A stretch of DNA of 64,000 bases from Paenarthrobacter aurescens (GCF_025421775.1 NZ_JAOEFX010000009.1:124001-188000), one strand, 5' to 3'. Positions 24,871 to 32,302 are shown, counted from the stretch's first letter. A program made the numbers and translations. Notes: generated by a model from the letters alone, not told the origin.

Positions 24871-25857
24871 TTAGTCCTTTTGGAGGGCCGTGATGGTTAC
24901 GGCGTCGGGGGTTGTTTGGTGGACTGCCGGGACAGTGGAGCCAGGCAGGGAAGCAGCAGCGGCACCATGTGCCACGGCTTGACGAAGGCAGTCCTGCGCG
25001 GACCCGCCTTGGGTTGCAGCCAGCAAATATCCGGCCAATGCAGAGTCCCCGGCGCCTACCGTGCTGACGGCTTTGATGGGCGGATGCGTGGCGAGCCATG
25101 CTCCGTCTGCCGTCACCAGGATTGCTCCCTTGGACCCGAGTGTTGCGAGAACGGCACCTACACCGCTGGCGACGACGGCGGCTGCAGCTTCAGCGGCCTT
25201 GGCCGGATCCGCTTCCAGTTCGTCAGCAGTGGAGACGCTGGTGAAACCGGCGGCGGCGGCAAGCTCTGCGAGCTCTTCCGCGTTCGGCTTCAGGAGGTCC
25301 GGCTTACCGGAGGCATCGCCCACCAAAGACGCCGCAAGCGGCGCCCCGGAGGAGTCGATGGCGATGCCGGGGGTTGCCGCTCCATCCGCGTTCGACCGGA
25401 GCCGGCGCGCGATTGTGGCGTAGAAATCCGCGGGAACTCCTGGTGGGAGCGAACCTGCGAGTACCACCCAGCTCGCGCCACGGGAGCGTTCCAGCAGCAG
25501 CCCGATCAGGGCTTCCTGCTGTTCTTCGCTCAGTTCCGGGCCGGGTTCGTTGATCTTGGTGGTGACGCCGTCCGGTTCCGTGAGCGTGACGTTGCTGCGC
25601 AGTGCCTGACCGATGGGCAGCGCCGCAAAGGGCACGCCGCCGTCGTGCAGTCCGGAAAGGACCGGATCGGAGTCCGCGCCCGGAAGGACTGCCACGGTTT
25701 CGAGGCCGGAGGCCACGAGGGCGCGGGACACGTTGACGCCCTTTCCGCCGGATTCCTGGTGGACGGCCACTGCGCGCTGTACCTCACCGCGGGCCAGGGC
25801 TCCGGGGAGTTCCACCGTGCGGTCAAGGCTGGGGTTGGCGGTCAAGGTGACGATCAT
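24871..25857 (-). CDS. fruK: 1-phosphofructokinase
   Basis: 328 residues of the PfkB family, with the N-terminal glycine-rich GGKGVNVSRAL and the C-terminal catalytic block STVGAGDSALAGYLLA whose aspartate is the general base. It phosphorylates the fructose 1-phosphate delivered by FruA to fructose 1,6-bisphosphate. The start ATG overlaps the stop of the upstream regulator by 4 bp (ATGA) and its stop lies 2 bp from the fruA start, so the three genes form one tightly coupled operon. Confidence 0.93.
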   Translation of the reverse strand: MIVTLTANPSLDRTVELPGALARGEVQRAVAVHQESGGKGVNVSRALVASGLETVAVLPGADSDPVLSGLHDGGVPFAALPIGQALRSNVTLTEPDGVTTKINEPGPELSEEQQEALIGLLLERSRGASWVVLAGSLPPGVPADFYATIARRLRSNADGAATPGIAIDSSGAPLAASLVGDASGKPDLLKPNAEELAELAAAAGFTSVSTADELEADPAKAAEAAAAVVASGVGAVLATLGSKGAILVTADGAWLATHPPIKAVSTVGAGDSALAGYLLAATQGGSAQDCLRQAVAHGAAAASLPGSTVPAVHQTTPDAVTITALQKD

Positions 25858-26645
25858 GCGATCACCACGTCTACGCCGGCCTCGGCAAGGGCTGCTGCGA
25901 GTTCCGCGGAGGGTTCGCTGTCTGTAATCAAGGTGTCAACATCCTTCAGGGTGGCGAACTGGACCAGTGTTTCGGCGTCCAGCTTGGAAGAGTCGGCCAG
26001 TGCCACCACGCGGCGGGCTGACGTGACGAACGCGGCTTTGACTGCGGCTTCCTCAGGATCGGGGGTGCTGAGCCCGAACGTTGCGTGGATACCGTTCGCG
26101 CCGACGAATGCGATGTCGGGACGAAGTTTGTGGGCCGCCTCCACGGTGGACTGCCCGACGGCGGCCTGCGTCAGTCCGCGGACACGTCCACCGAGGATCT
26201 GGAGTGCGATGCCCTGCGTGGAGGAGAGCTTCCCGGCGATGGGAATGGCGTGCGTGATCACCACGAGTTCATCGCCACCGTTGGCTGACGGCGTCCGCTG
26301 CGCCAGCAGGTCCGCGAGGGTTTCGGTGGTGGAGCCCGCATCCAGCAGGATGCTGCCTGTGGTGGGTTCGGGGATCAAGGAAAGGGCGGCGTTCGCGATG
26401 CGGAGCTTCTCCACTTGGCGCTGGACAGCGCGCTCGAGGATGCTCTCCTCCCGGGTGCTCAGGCGGTCTGAGGGAACGGCGCCGCCATGGACGCGCCGCA
26501 GGTTTCCGGAAACCTCAAGGGCCGCCAGATCGCGCCGAATGGTCTCGGTGGTGATGCTGAAACGGTCGGCGAGGTCGGTGACGCTCACCCGTCCGCGCTC
26601 TGCGACGAGTGCGGAGATCAGTTGCTGGCGCTCTTCTGCGAACAC
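25854..26645 (-). CDS. fruR: DeoR-family regulator of the fructose operon
   Basis: 263 residues with an N-terminal DeoR helix-turn-helix (VSVTDLADRFSITTETIRRD) and the sugar-phosphate sensing domain with LDAGSTTETLADLL. Such regulators usually repress fru genes and are released by a fructose phosphate. The start is GTG 26645 with GGAGGG at 4-5 nt. As the first gene of the operon it is autoregulated. The 16-bp inverted repeat upstream is its likely operator. Confidence 0.88.
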   Translation of the reverse strand: MFAEERQQLISALVAERGRVSVTDLADRFSITTETIRRDLAALEVSGNLRRVHGGAVPSDRLSTREESILERAVQRQVEKLRIANAALSLIPEPTTGSILLDAGSTTETLADLLAQRTPSANGGDELVVITHAIPIAGKLSSTQGIALQILGGRVRGLTQAAVGQSTVEAAHKLRPDIAFVGANGIHATFGLSTPDPEEAAVKAAFVTSARRVVALADSSKLDAETLVQFATLKDVDTLITDSEPSAELAAALAEAGVDVVIA

Positions 26646-26725
26646 TTACCCTCCATTGCGGTAATGCCAAGTTTCCCGTGCGGCCACTGCCGTGACTGCT
26701 GTCACAAGTGATGTGGAATTGCTTG

Positions 26726-26778
26726 ACTCTATCTTTGTTTATGTTGGGAAGTCAATAGAAATCAACATAAACAAAGAT
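26726..26778 (-). promoter_or_regulatory. fru promoter with 16-bp inverted-repeat operator
   Basis: ATCTTTGTTTATGTTG (26731-26746) and CAACATAAACAAAGAT (26763-26778) are perfect complements separated by 16 bp. On the minus strand a -35 TTGACT (26755-26750) lies in the spacer between the arms, and a -10-like TAGAGT (26731-26726) follows after 18 bp, so one arm sits between -35 and -10. A repressor bound to both arms would block RNA polymerase. Confidence 0.75.
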
Positions 26779-26857
26779 TCCGAAGGGGGTGGACCGGGAA
26801 TGGTAGGCGCTGCGCTCCGGCGCATGGATACGCATGGGTGCGCCCGGACATGCGAAA

Positions 26858-26891
26858 GGGCATGCCGCGCTCCCTGTAGCGCGACATGCCC
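26858..26891. terminator. Hairpin upstream of the fru promoter region
   Basis: GGGCATGCCGCGC (26858-26870) and GCGCGACATGCCC (26879-26891) pair at 12 of 13 positions around 8 nt. It lies 59 bp beyond the stop of the small proline-rich gene and could terminate that minus-strand unit. No T-tract is present. Confidence 0.5.
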
Positions 26892-26949
26892 TCGTTCGGG
26901 TCCTGACTGGGGGATTTGCCAGGACCCGGCCCATGGGCGCCCGGCGACC

Positions 26950-27123
26950 CTATGTCAACGGAGCCGGAGGTTCTCCCTGTCCAGGTGGTGAGGGCACTGT
27001 GGGCCCAGGCGTGGGATCGGGGACGGGAGGTGGGCCCGGCTCCGGTAGTGGAACGGGCTCGGGGGTGGGTCCGGGCTCTCGGGTTGGATCCGGGTGCGCC
27101 GGATCCGGAGGGAATCCACTCAT
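26950..27123 (-). CDS. Very small proline-rich protein
   Basis: 57 residues, about one-third proline, with a repeated P-x-P-x-P pattern (for example EPGPTPEPVPLPEPGPPP). Disordered; no family. The start ATG 27123 is decided by AAGGAG at 8-9 nt upstream. It begins 2 bp after the stop of the 82-residue frame, so the two seem to be in one transcript with the cysteine-knuckle gene upstream. Confidence 0.5.
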   Translation of the reverse strand: MSGFPPDPAHPDPTREPGPTPEPVPLPEPGPPPVPDPTPGPTVPSPPGQGEPPAPLT

Positions 27124-27125
27124 GG

Positions 27126-27374
27126 TCAGGTGCTCCTTCTGTGGACCGAATGCGGTGGCCTCAGGCCTTTGGGGTTTGTGGCGGGATACCGGCTGGAGTC
27201 CCACCCGGAGCCGGGGTAGTCGATGGGCAGATTGTCCGGATCCGGTGGATCCGGAAGCTTGCGCTTGCTGGCCTGCCCCAGGCTCCCGCCTGCGGTTGAA
27301 GGTTCTCTCCCTGGTGATTCTGCGTGCATGCCTTCCCTCCCGCTGGTTCCGGAATTGCTGTTGTGGCTCTTCAT
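27126..27374 (-). CDS. Small hydrophilic protein, uncertain
   Basis: 82 residues, polar, with Pro/Asp-rich centre (KLPDPPDPDNLPIDYPGSGW). No family recognised. It starts 16 bp after the cysteine-knuckle gene stops and ends 2 bp before the proline-rich gene, and this tight packing is the main support for it. Its ribosome site is weak (AGGA at about 12 nt). Confidence 0.4.
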   Translation of the reverse strand: MKSHNSNSGTSGREGMHAESPGREPSTAGGSLGQASKRKLPDPPDPDNLPIDYPGSGWDSSRYPATNPKGLRPPHSVHRRST

Positions 27375-27389
27375 TGATGCCCGCTGGTC

Positions 27390-27821
27390 CTAGTCCGGGA
27401 TTTCCATGCGGAACCCGCAATGGCACCCAAGAATGCGCGTGTTGATGAGAACCTCGTAGATCCTCGGCTGGCCCCCGGGCTTCAGGGCGAGGGGAGCCTG
27501 GATTCTCCGCAGTTCGCTGGTCCTGGTCTTCATGGGCTCACCGCAGTGGAGATACTGGCCGCCGAACTGGAGCACTCCTTGAGAGACACCCGGACGGTTC
27601 AACACCGTGGCTACCTTTTCAACCGAGGCAACCTGTTGATAGGCGTACCTGCAGATGTGGCACTCGTAGGTGACGTCCACCATGTTGGGGGCTGGCGGAT
27701 AGTGCGACTGGATGGAGTTCACCAGAAGATGCTTATCGGTATTGCAGTGCGTGCACCAAAGGGGCGCGTCAGGGGGTTGGTGAGCTTCGTCCGGGACTCT
27801 GGACGCTGGCTGGGCCGGCAT
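27390..27821 (-). CDS. Cysteine-knuckle protein, paralogue A
   Basis: 143 residues with C-x2-C pairs at 23/26 (WCTHCN) and 54/57 (YECHIC), a single C93 in YLHCGEPM and a C-x-C at 133/135 (LGCHCGF). This pattern suggests one or two zinc sites of zinc-ribbon type. It is clearly homologous along its whole length to the protein at 28994-29449, sharing TDxxxxV, VxVxYxC, HCGxPM and CGFxME. Residue Y90 stands where the paralogue has a cysteine. No named family is recognised. The GAF-ANTAR gene lies divergently between the two. It heads a possible three-gene minus-strand unit. Confidence 0.7.
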   Translation of the reverse strand: MPAQPASRVPDEAHQPPDAPLWCTHCNTDKHLLVNSIQSHYPPAPNMVDVTYECHICRYAYQQVASVEKVATVLNRPGVSQGVLQFGGQYLHCGEPMKTRTSELRRIQAPLALKPGGQPRIYEVLINTRILGCHCGFRMEIPD

Positions 27822-27911
27822 GGGTCAGTACCTCTGCATCAAAAAAATGCGGGACGCCCGTCTGCATGAGCTAAAAAGCATGGGTCCTGTGATGGGGACT
27901 GTAGCTAGATT

Positions 27912-27927
27912 GTGCACATAGGTGCAC
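27912..27927. promoter_or_regulatory. GTGCAC-N4-GTGCAC in the promoter of cysteine-knuckle gene A
   Basis: Two copies of the palindrome GTGCAC separated by 4 bp lie 91 bp upstream of the ATG at 27821. On the minus strand TTGCAT and CACAAT, 18 bp apart, could be the -35 and -10, with one GTGCAC copy between them and the other running into the -10. Candidate operator. Confidence 0.4.
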
Positions 27928-27999
27928 CGCATATGCAAGGATTCCGTTATCATTCCTGAGACAGTGACAAGCCGGTCCCGGACGACCGTAAACTAAGAC

Positions 28000-28773
28000 A
28001 TGGACGAAATGAACGTTGAATTAGCGCTGCCTGATGCTGCCTCAGCGCCCGACAATGTTTCGGTGCCTGAGCGGCTGCAGGACCTTGTTGTTGACAGCGA
28101 GGATGTGGGCGGATTCCTGGAAGACCTGGCCGTGTTTTCCGCGGCCGCGGTGTCCGAGGCTGTTGGTATGGATGTGCTCTGTGGCATCACTCTCAGCCGG
28201 CGCCGCCGCACCGCCACGGTGGCTGGAAGTACCCATGAAGCCAGGCTGATCGATGAAGTCCAGCAGGCGTACGGGGATGGGCCGTGCTTGGAAGCGATGC
28301 GAAGCCGCGCCACGGTGCTTGTTCCTGACACTTCCACCGAAGGTCGTTGGTCCGAGTACTGTTCCGTCATTGCGGAGCGCGGTCATCTTTCCGCACTTTG
28401 CGTTCCCTTGGAGTTGGACGAAGGGGCCACGGCGGCCCTCAACTTCTTCGCGCCCCAGGCCAATGCCTACGACGAAGCAACCATCCGGAATTGCGAGCTC
28501 TACGCCAGCCAGGCCGAGCGCTCGCTGCGGTTGGCCGTGCGGATAGGCGTGAAGCAGCAGCATGCGGATGACCTCCAGGAAGCGATGCAGTCCAGGACCG
28601 TCATTGACCTTGCCAGCGGCATCATCATGGGGCAAAACCGCTGCACGCAGGAAGAGGCATTTCAGATCCTGAAGAAAGCCTCCAGTACTCGGAACCAGAA
28701 ACTCAGGGACGTTGCGGAATCGCTGGTCAAGAGTGTGGCGAAGCAGGCTCCCGTGGCCCATTTCGAGCCCTGA
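28000..28773 (+). CDS. GAF and ANTAR domain protein
   Basis: 257 residues. A GAF domain (about 40-180) is followed by a C-terminal ANTAR three-helix domain (about 192-250: the segment around SRTVIDLASGIIMGQNRCT). ANTAR domains bind paired RNA hairpins and prevent transcription termination; GAF domains sense small molecules or redox state, so this is a one-component RNA-binding regulator in the cytoplasm. C-terminal residues AAFQIL-type alanines are conserved (EEAFQILKKAS). The start has no Shine-Dalgarno sequence; TAAACT ends 5 nt before the ATG, so it may be leaderless. It is flanked by the two cysteine-knuckle paralogues. Confidence 0.88.
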   Translation: MDEMNVELALPDAASAPDNVSVPERLQDLVVDSEDVGGFLEDLAVFSAAAVSEAVGMDVLCGITLSRRRRTATVAGSTHEARLIDEVQQAYGDGPCLEAMRSRATVLVPDTSTEGRWSEYCSVIAERGHLSALCVPLELDEGATAALNFFAPQANAYDEATIRNCELYASQAERSLRLAVRIGVKQQHADDLQEAMQSRTVIDLASGIIMGQNRCTQEEAFQILKKASSTRNQKLRDVAESLVKSVAKQAPVAHFEP

Positions 28774-28812
28774 CGCCCGGCAGTGAGCGGGCAGGATGAT
28801 CAAACCCGTGAC

Positions 28813-28842
28813 TTGTGACCTCCGCCACTCGTGAACTACATT
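28813..28842 (+). promoter_or_regulatory. Promoter for cysteine-knuckle gene B
   Basis: TTGTGA (28813-28818) and TACATT (28837-28842) are separated by 18 bp. A start near 28849 would leave a leader of about 145 nt before ATG 28994. That leader includes a GGCCG/CGGCC hairpin at 28926-28939. Confidence 0.4.
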
Positions 28843-28993
28843 TTAGGTGGGTTAAGCAGATAGCCCTTGGAGCCTCATGACCTGGTGCCATCCCGGATGG
28901 TCCAAGAACTGCACCTTTTAGCTGTGGCCGCTTTCGGCCGGCTCGCCGCGTGCATGCATGCAGGCTCTTTTGAGGAGCAAAAGGAGAATGGCA

Positions 28994-29449
28994 ATGACGC
29001 TTGGATCCCTTCCCGTCCCGAAACCTGCAAAAGGGACGGAACCCGCTACTGCAGAGACCGGATCACGTCCGTGGTGCACAGTTTGCGGGACTGATTCCTA
29101 CATTTTTGTTGAAACGGTGATGGAAGCAGAACCGAACCAGTCGGAGGTTGTCGAAGTCAGCTACACCTGCAGCGAGTGCGACACTTTCTACGCCCACGCT
29201 GTCCGCCTCCAGGCTTTGGTGCCGGAGATCCAACGGGAATTTCTTTCCACTTCCGCAGCCGGACTCTGGTTCAGCTGCACCCACTGCGGCGATCCCATGA
29301 CGTTGGGACGCCCCACCGAACGCGTGATTGAGGCACCCCGGACCACTGACGATCCTGAAAGCCCCGACCTGCTTGAGGTGTATCTGCAGACCCAGGTTCT
29401 GCATTGCCGTTGCGGTTTCCAAATGGAGGTCCCACGCCACGTTGGCTGA
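28994..29449 (+). CDS. Cysteine-knuckle protein, paralogue B
   Basis: 151 residues with three C-x2-C pairs at 28/31 (WCTVCG), 59/62 (YTCSEC) and 95/98 (SCTHCG) and a C-x-C at 138/140 (LHCRCGF). Eight cysteines can hold two metal ions, as in zinc-ribbon or rubredoxin-like folds. It aligns over its full length with the protein at 27390-27821. AAGGAG lies 7 nt before ATG 28994; the ATG at 28988 would be only 1 nt from it and is rejected. No family name is recognised. The YbdK-type ligase gene follows 39 bp downstream. Confidence 0.72.
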   Translation: MTLGSLPVPKPAKGTEPATAETGSRPWCTVCGTDSYIFVETVMEAEPNQSEVVEVSYTCSECDTFYAHAVRLQALVPEIQREFLSTSAAGLWFSCTHCGDPMTLGRPTERVIEAPRTTDDPESPDLLEVYLQTQVLHCRCGFQMEVPRHVG

Positions 29450-29488
29450 CCACCGTCTCTGAATAACTCATAGTGGGGAAGGGTGGCC

Positions 29489-30640
29489 ATGCGCACGTTT
29501 GGTGTTGAAGAGGAACTGCTGATCGCGGATCCCGCGGACGGGTTGCCGTTGGCGTTGGCTGCCGACCTGCTGGACGTGGCCGTTCCCCGGAGCGGGGTAG
29601 TCGGCGGCGGGGAGTCGGGCCCCGAAGCAGCCACCTTGAAATCGGAATTCAAGCAGGAGCAGGTCGAGGTCAACTCGCGTCCCTGCAGAACCGCGGCCGA
29701 ACTCCGGGCCGAGATCCGCGCCGGGCGGGCATTGTCGGACAAAGCTGCCAGGGCGGTCGGGGCGCGCGTTGCGGCTTTGGCCACGCCGCCGGTATTCCAC
29801 GCGACGCCCACTTTGGGCAATCAGCGATACGCCACCATGGGCACCGAGTTCGGGTTGATAGCCCGGGAGCAGCTCACCTGCGGCTTCCACGTCCATGTAT
29901 CCATCGAGTCGGCCGACGAAGGCGTCGCCGTCCTCGACCGCATGCGCCATTGGCTCCCAGTGCTCCTGGCGTTGAGTGCCAACTCGCCGTTCTGGATGGG
30001 CATGGACACCGGTTTTGCGAGCTACCGCACGCAGATCTGGAACAGGTGGCCCACCGCTGGTCCCATGGACGTTTTCGGTTCTGCCGAAGGCTACCGGGCA
30101 GTGCTGTCAGAACTCCTGGGCTCGGGAGTTCCGCTGGACGAGGGCATGATCTATTTCGATGCGCGCCTGTCAAGGGGGCACCCTACCGTTGAACTGAGGA
30201 TCGCCGATGTGTGCCTCTACGCCGAAGATGCCCTGACCATTGCGGTCATCGCGCGTGCCCTTGTGGAGACCTCGGCGGCCGAATGGCGGCAGGGCGGACC
30301 GCCGTCGGGCACCATATCCCCGCTCATCCGGATGGCAAACTGGAAGGCCAGCCGTTTTGGCATCAATCACCAGCTGCTGCACCCGCTGGAGCAGCAGCCG
30401 TATCCTGCCGCGGACGTGGCGGCCGCCTTGCTCCGGCACGTCCGCGGGGCCCTGACCGAGGCTGGCGACCTGGCGCTCGCGCGGGCCGGAGTGGCGAATA
30501 TCCTCCGCCGCGGCACCGGAGAGAGGTTGCAGCGCCAGGCCTACGGCCAACGGCGCCGGTTGTCCGACGTCGTATCCGCTGCCATTGCGTCGACGCACCA
30601 GGATGGCGAACTGTCCGACGCCGGATTGCTGAGTCTGTAG
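29489..30640 (+). CDS. Carboxylate-amine ligase, YbdK / glutamate-cysteine ligase type 2 family
   Basis: 383 residues from ATG 29489. The opening RTFGVEEELLIAD and the central CGFHVHVSIES are family hallmarks; histidines and glutamates there bind ATP-Mg. YbdK-like enzymes show weak gamma-glutamylcysteine synthetase activity, but the true acceptor in actinobacteria is often unknown since these bacteria make mycothiol rather than glutathione. GAAGG precedes the ATG by 6 nt; GTG 29483 is an alternative. It lies downstream of cysteine-knuckle gene B with 39 bp between them. Confidence 0.85.
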   Translation: MRTFGVEEELLIADPADGLPLALAADLLDVAVPRSGVVGGGESGPEAATLKSEFKQEQVEVNSRPCRTAAELRAEIRAGRALSDKAARAVGARVAALATPPVFHATPTLGNQRYATMGTEFGLIAREQLTCGFHVHVSIESADEGVAVLDRMRHWLPVLLALSANSPFWMGMDTGFASYRTQIWNRWPTAGPMDVFGSAEGYRAVLSELLGSGVPLDEGMIYFDARLSRGHPTVELRIADVCLYAEDALTIAVIARALVETSAAEWRQGGPPSGTISPLIRMANWKASRFGINHQLLHPLEQQPYPAADVAAALLRHVRGALTEAGDLALARAGVANILRRGTGERLQRQAYGQRRRLSDVVSAAIASTHQDGELSDAGLLSL

Positions 30641-30659
30641 CGGGCCGGCGGCTGGAAAT

Positions 30660-31061
30660 TCAGCCTTGGTTGATGCGGATCATGTTGCCGGACGGGTCAC
30701 GGAAAGCGCAGTCGCGCGGTCCCCAAGGCTGGTCGATCGGCTCCTGCAGTACTTCGGCGCCGGATGCACGAAGCTTCTCGAAGGTGGCGTCGAGGTCATC
30801 AGTGGTGAACACGAGCATCGGCATGACGCCCTTGGTGAGGAGTTCCTGGATGGCATCCCCGTCGGCCTGGGAGCGGCCCGCGTGCGGAGGGGACAGGACC
30901 AGTTCAAGATCAGGCTGGGCATCGCTGCCGAGGGTGACCCAGCGCTGGCCGTCCGAGCCGACGTCGTTCCGGACTTCGAAGCCCAGGGCATCCCTGTAGA
31001 AGGCGAGCGACTCATCGACATCGTTGACTGTGACGTGTGCGTACTTCAATGAAATGTTCAT
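30660..31061 (-). CDS. VOC-family (glyoxalase/bleomycin-resistance-like) protein
   Basis: 133 residues in two VOC modules: YAHVTVNDVDESLAFYRDAL at the start and CAFRDPSGNMIRINQG at the end, whose pattern is typical of the extradiol/bleomycin-resistance group. The ligand is unknown. It begins 19 bp after the AraC-type regulator, a frequent pairing in actinobacteria, so the regulator likely controls it. It converges on the ligase gene with 19 bp between stops. Confidence 0.85.
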   Translation of the reverse strand: MNISLKYAHVTVNDVDESLAFYRDALGFEVRNDVGSDGQRWVTLGSDAQPDLELVLSPPHAGRSQADGDAIQELLTKGVMPMLVFTTDDLDATFEKLRASGAEVLQEPIDQPWGPRDCAFRDPSGNMIRINQG

Positions 31062-31080
31062 GAGTCACACGCTATTGCAG

Positions 31081-31527
31081 CTATGACGTGGGCGCTTCTT
31101 CAATCCTGCTCAGGTTTTGTTGGCTCTTGCTGTTTCTTTCAGGGCGCGTGTGTTCCTTGGCGATGCAGTTGGGCATGGCTTTCACGGCATGGTGCTCACG
31201 GGAGCGGTAGTCGCTGGGATTGATGCCCACAATTTCCGTGAAGCGCGTGCTGAACGAGCCCAGTGACGTACAGCCGACTTCCATGCAGGCGTCGGTCACG
31301 CTTGTTCCCGAGCGAAGCAGTGCCATGGCCCGCTCGATCCTCCGGGTCATGAGGTAGTTGTAGGGCGATTCGCCGTAGGCTGCCTTGAACTGGCGGGAGA
31401 AATGCGCGGGGGACATGAGGGCGCCGGCTGCCATGGTGGGAACATCCAAGGGACGCGCATACTCACGATCGATGAAGTCGCGGGCGCGCCGCAGATGGGC
31501 CAGGTTGGCCAGTTCCTGCGGAGTCAT
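31081..31527 (-). CDS. AraC-family regulator, DNA-binding domain only
   Basis: 148 residues consisting almost wholly of the two AraC helix-turn-helix units (MSPAHFSRQFKAAYGESPYNY, then VTDACMEVGCTSLGSFSTRF, about residues 35-105), with a polar 35-residue tail. There is no ligand-binding domain, so it may respond by dosage or a partner. A TAGACT box ends 6 nt before the ATG with no Shine-Dalgarno sequence: leaderless. It forms an operon with the VOC gene and is divergent from the esterase. Confidence 0.85.
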   Translation of the reverse strand: MTPQELANLAHLRRARDFIDREYARPLDVPTMAAGALMSPAHFSRQFKAAYGESPYNYLMTRRIERAMALLRSGTSVTDACMEVGCTSLGSFSTRFTEIVGINPSDYRSREHHAVKAMPNCIAKEHTRPERNSKSQQNLSRIEEAPTS

Positions 31528-31533
31528 GGCGTC

Positions 31534-31539
31534 AGTCTA
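31534..31539 (-). promoter_or_regulatory. Leaderless -10 box (TAGACT) for the AraC gene
   Basis: Minus-strand TAGACT, then 6 nt, then ATG 31527. It is one base from the plus-strand box TAGGCT, so two leaderless promoters stand back to back in a 26-bp intergenic space. Confidence 0.55.
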
Positions 31540-31540
31540 C

Positions 31541-31546
31541 TAGGCT
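31541..31546 (+). promoter_or_regulatory. Leaderless -10 box (TAGGCT) for the esterase gene
   Basis: Plus-strand TAGGCT, then 7 nt, then ATG 31554. The same hexamer at the same distance is found at the lipoprotein gene at 46972. Confidence 0.55.
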
Positions 31547-31553
31547 CGTGCCC

Positions 31554-32189
31554 ATGGAATCAGTGGTGTGGTCGAAGCCCGAAGACCAGCGCAAGGGCAC
31601 GCCGTTGCTGGTGATGATGCACGGTTACGGTACCAGCGAACAACGCATGGTGGACCTCTTCCCGCACCTTCCCGGCGAGTTCACGTGCGCCGCCCTTCGG
31701 GGTCCCAAATCCATCGGTGACCACTACGGCTGGTTCCTGCTGGACTACTTCCTGACCAACGACTTCGCGGATGTCATCGCGTCCACCAACTCGGTGTTCA
31801 ACTGGATCAACTCTGTCAAGGACAACCACAGCAGTGTCAGCCTGCTGGGCTATTCGCAGGGCATGGCCATGGCCAGTACCCTCCTGCGTTTGCGGCCGCA
31901 CGCCTTCAAGGCCACCGTTGGCTTGTCCGGGTTCGTCCTGGACAACGACCTTCTTGCCCTGAGTGAGGCCTTTGACAGCCCGCCTCCGTTCTTTTGGGGC
32001 CGGGACAAGGCGGATCCCGTTATTAACGAGGACGCTATTGCCTACACAGAGGAGTGGCTGAACGCCAACGTAGCCCTGACAGCGCGGAGCTATCCGGGGA
32101 TGGGGCACAGGATTGAGCCGCCGGAACTGGTGGATGTGAGCGCGTTCCTGAGGTTCTACGTGCTGAATGGGCTAGGAGCGCGCGGCTGA
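31554..32189 (+). CDS. Phospholipase/carboxylesterase-type alpha/beta hydrolase
   Basis: 211 residues. The nucleophile elbow is LLGYSQGMAM (Ser in G-Y-S-Q-G), the oxyanion region is MMHGYGTSEQ near residue 22, the acid is the Asp of DKADPVI and the histidine is in GMGHRIE. This is the layout of the phospholipase/carboxylesterase (thioesterase-like) family, cytoplasmic. Substrate unknown. The GTG at 31548 is in frame but lies inside the spacer of the leaderless promoter, so ATG 31554 is chosen. Confidence 0.85.
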   Translation: MESVVWSKPEDQRKGTPLLVMMHGYGTSEQRMVDLFPHLPGEFTCAALRGPKSIGDHYGWFLLDYFLTNDFADVIASTNSVFNWINSVKDNHSSVSLLGYSQGMAMASTLLRLRPHAFKATVGLSGFVLDNDLLALSEAFDSPPPFFWGRDKADPVINEDAIAYTEEWLNANVALTARSYPGMGHRIEPPELVDVSAFLRFYVLNGLGARG

Positions 32190-32248
32190 TCGCCGCTGAT
32201 TAGACGGCATCGGGGCCTCAGAATCAATCCCTCGGTGAGATTCGCGTC

Positions 32249-32291
32249 ACAATTTTGCATTCAACTGCACTCTATTGAATGACAAAATTGT
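32249..32291. repeat. AT-rich inverted repeat upstream of lacI
   Basis: ACAATTTTGCATTCAA (32249-32264) pairs with TTGAATGACAAAATTGT (32275-32291) except for one bulged base, around a 10-nt loop. It is strikingly AT-rich for this GC-rich window. Its right arm contains the -35 candidate TTGAAT and overlaps the LacI-type operator. Confidence 0.6.
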
Positions 32292-32302
32292 AAGCGCTTA
32301 CA
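32289..32302. promoter_or_regulatory. LacI-type operator TGTAAGCGCTTACA
   Basis: A perfect 14-bp palindrome with the central CG of LacI/GalR operators. With -35 TTGAAT (32275-32280) and -10 TTACAC (32298-32303) at 17-bp spacing, it covers the -10 of the operon promoter. It predicts repression of lacI and the genes behind it. Confidence 0.75.

Larger units (their letters stand above)
26646..26949. other. 304-bp region carrying the fru promoter
   Basis: Holds the fru operator and promoter (26726-26778) and a hairpin at 26858-26891. Other open frames here are short and overlap the structured repeats. I see no RNA gene. Confidence 0.5.

Noticed and set aside
24869..25099. N-terminal extension of fruA
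   Set aside because: Would overlap fruK by over 200 bp; GTG 24868 has AAAGGA at the right distance and matches the EIIA start.
26834..27445. A 203-codon plus-strand frame through the proline-rich region
   Set aside because: Lies opposite the small genes with an excellent AAGGAG site and reads as low-complexity Gly/Ser; no motif.
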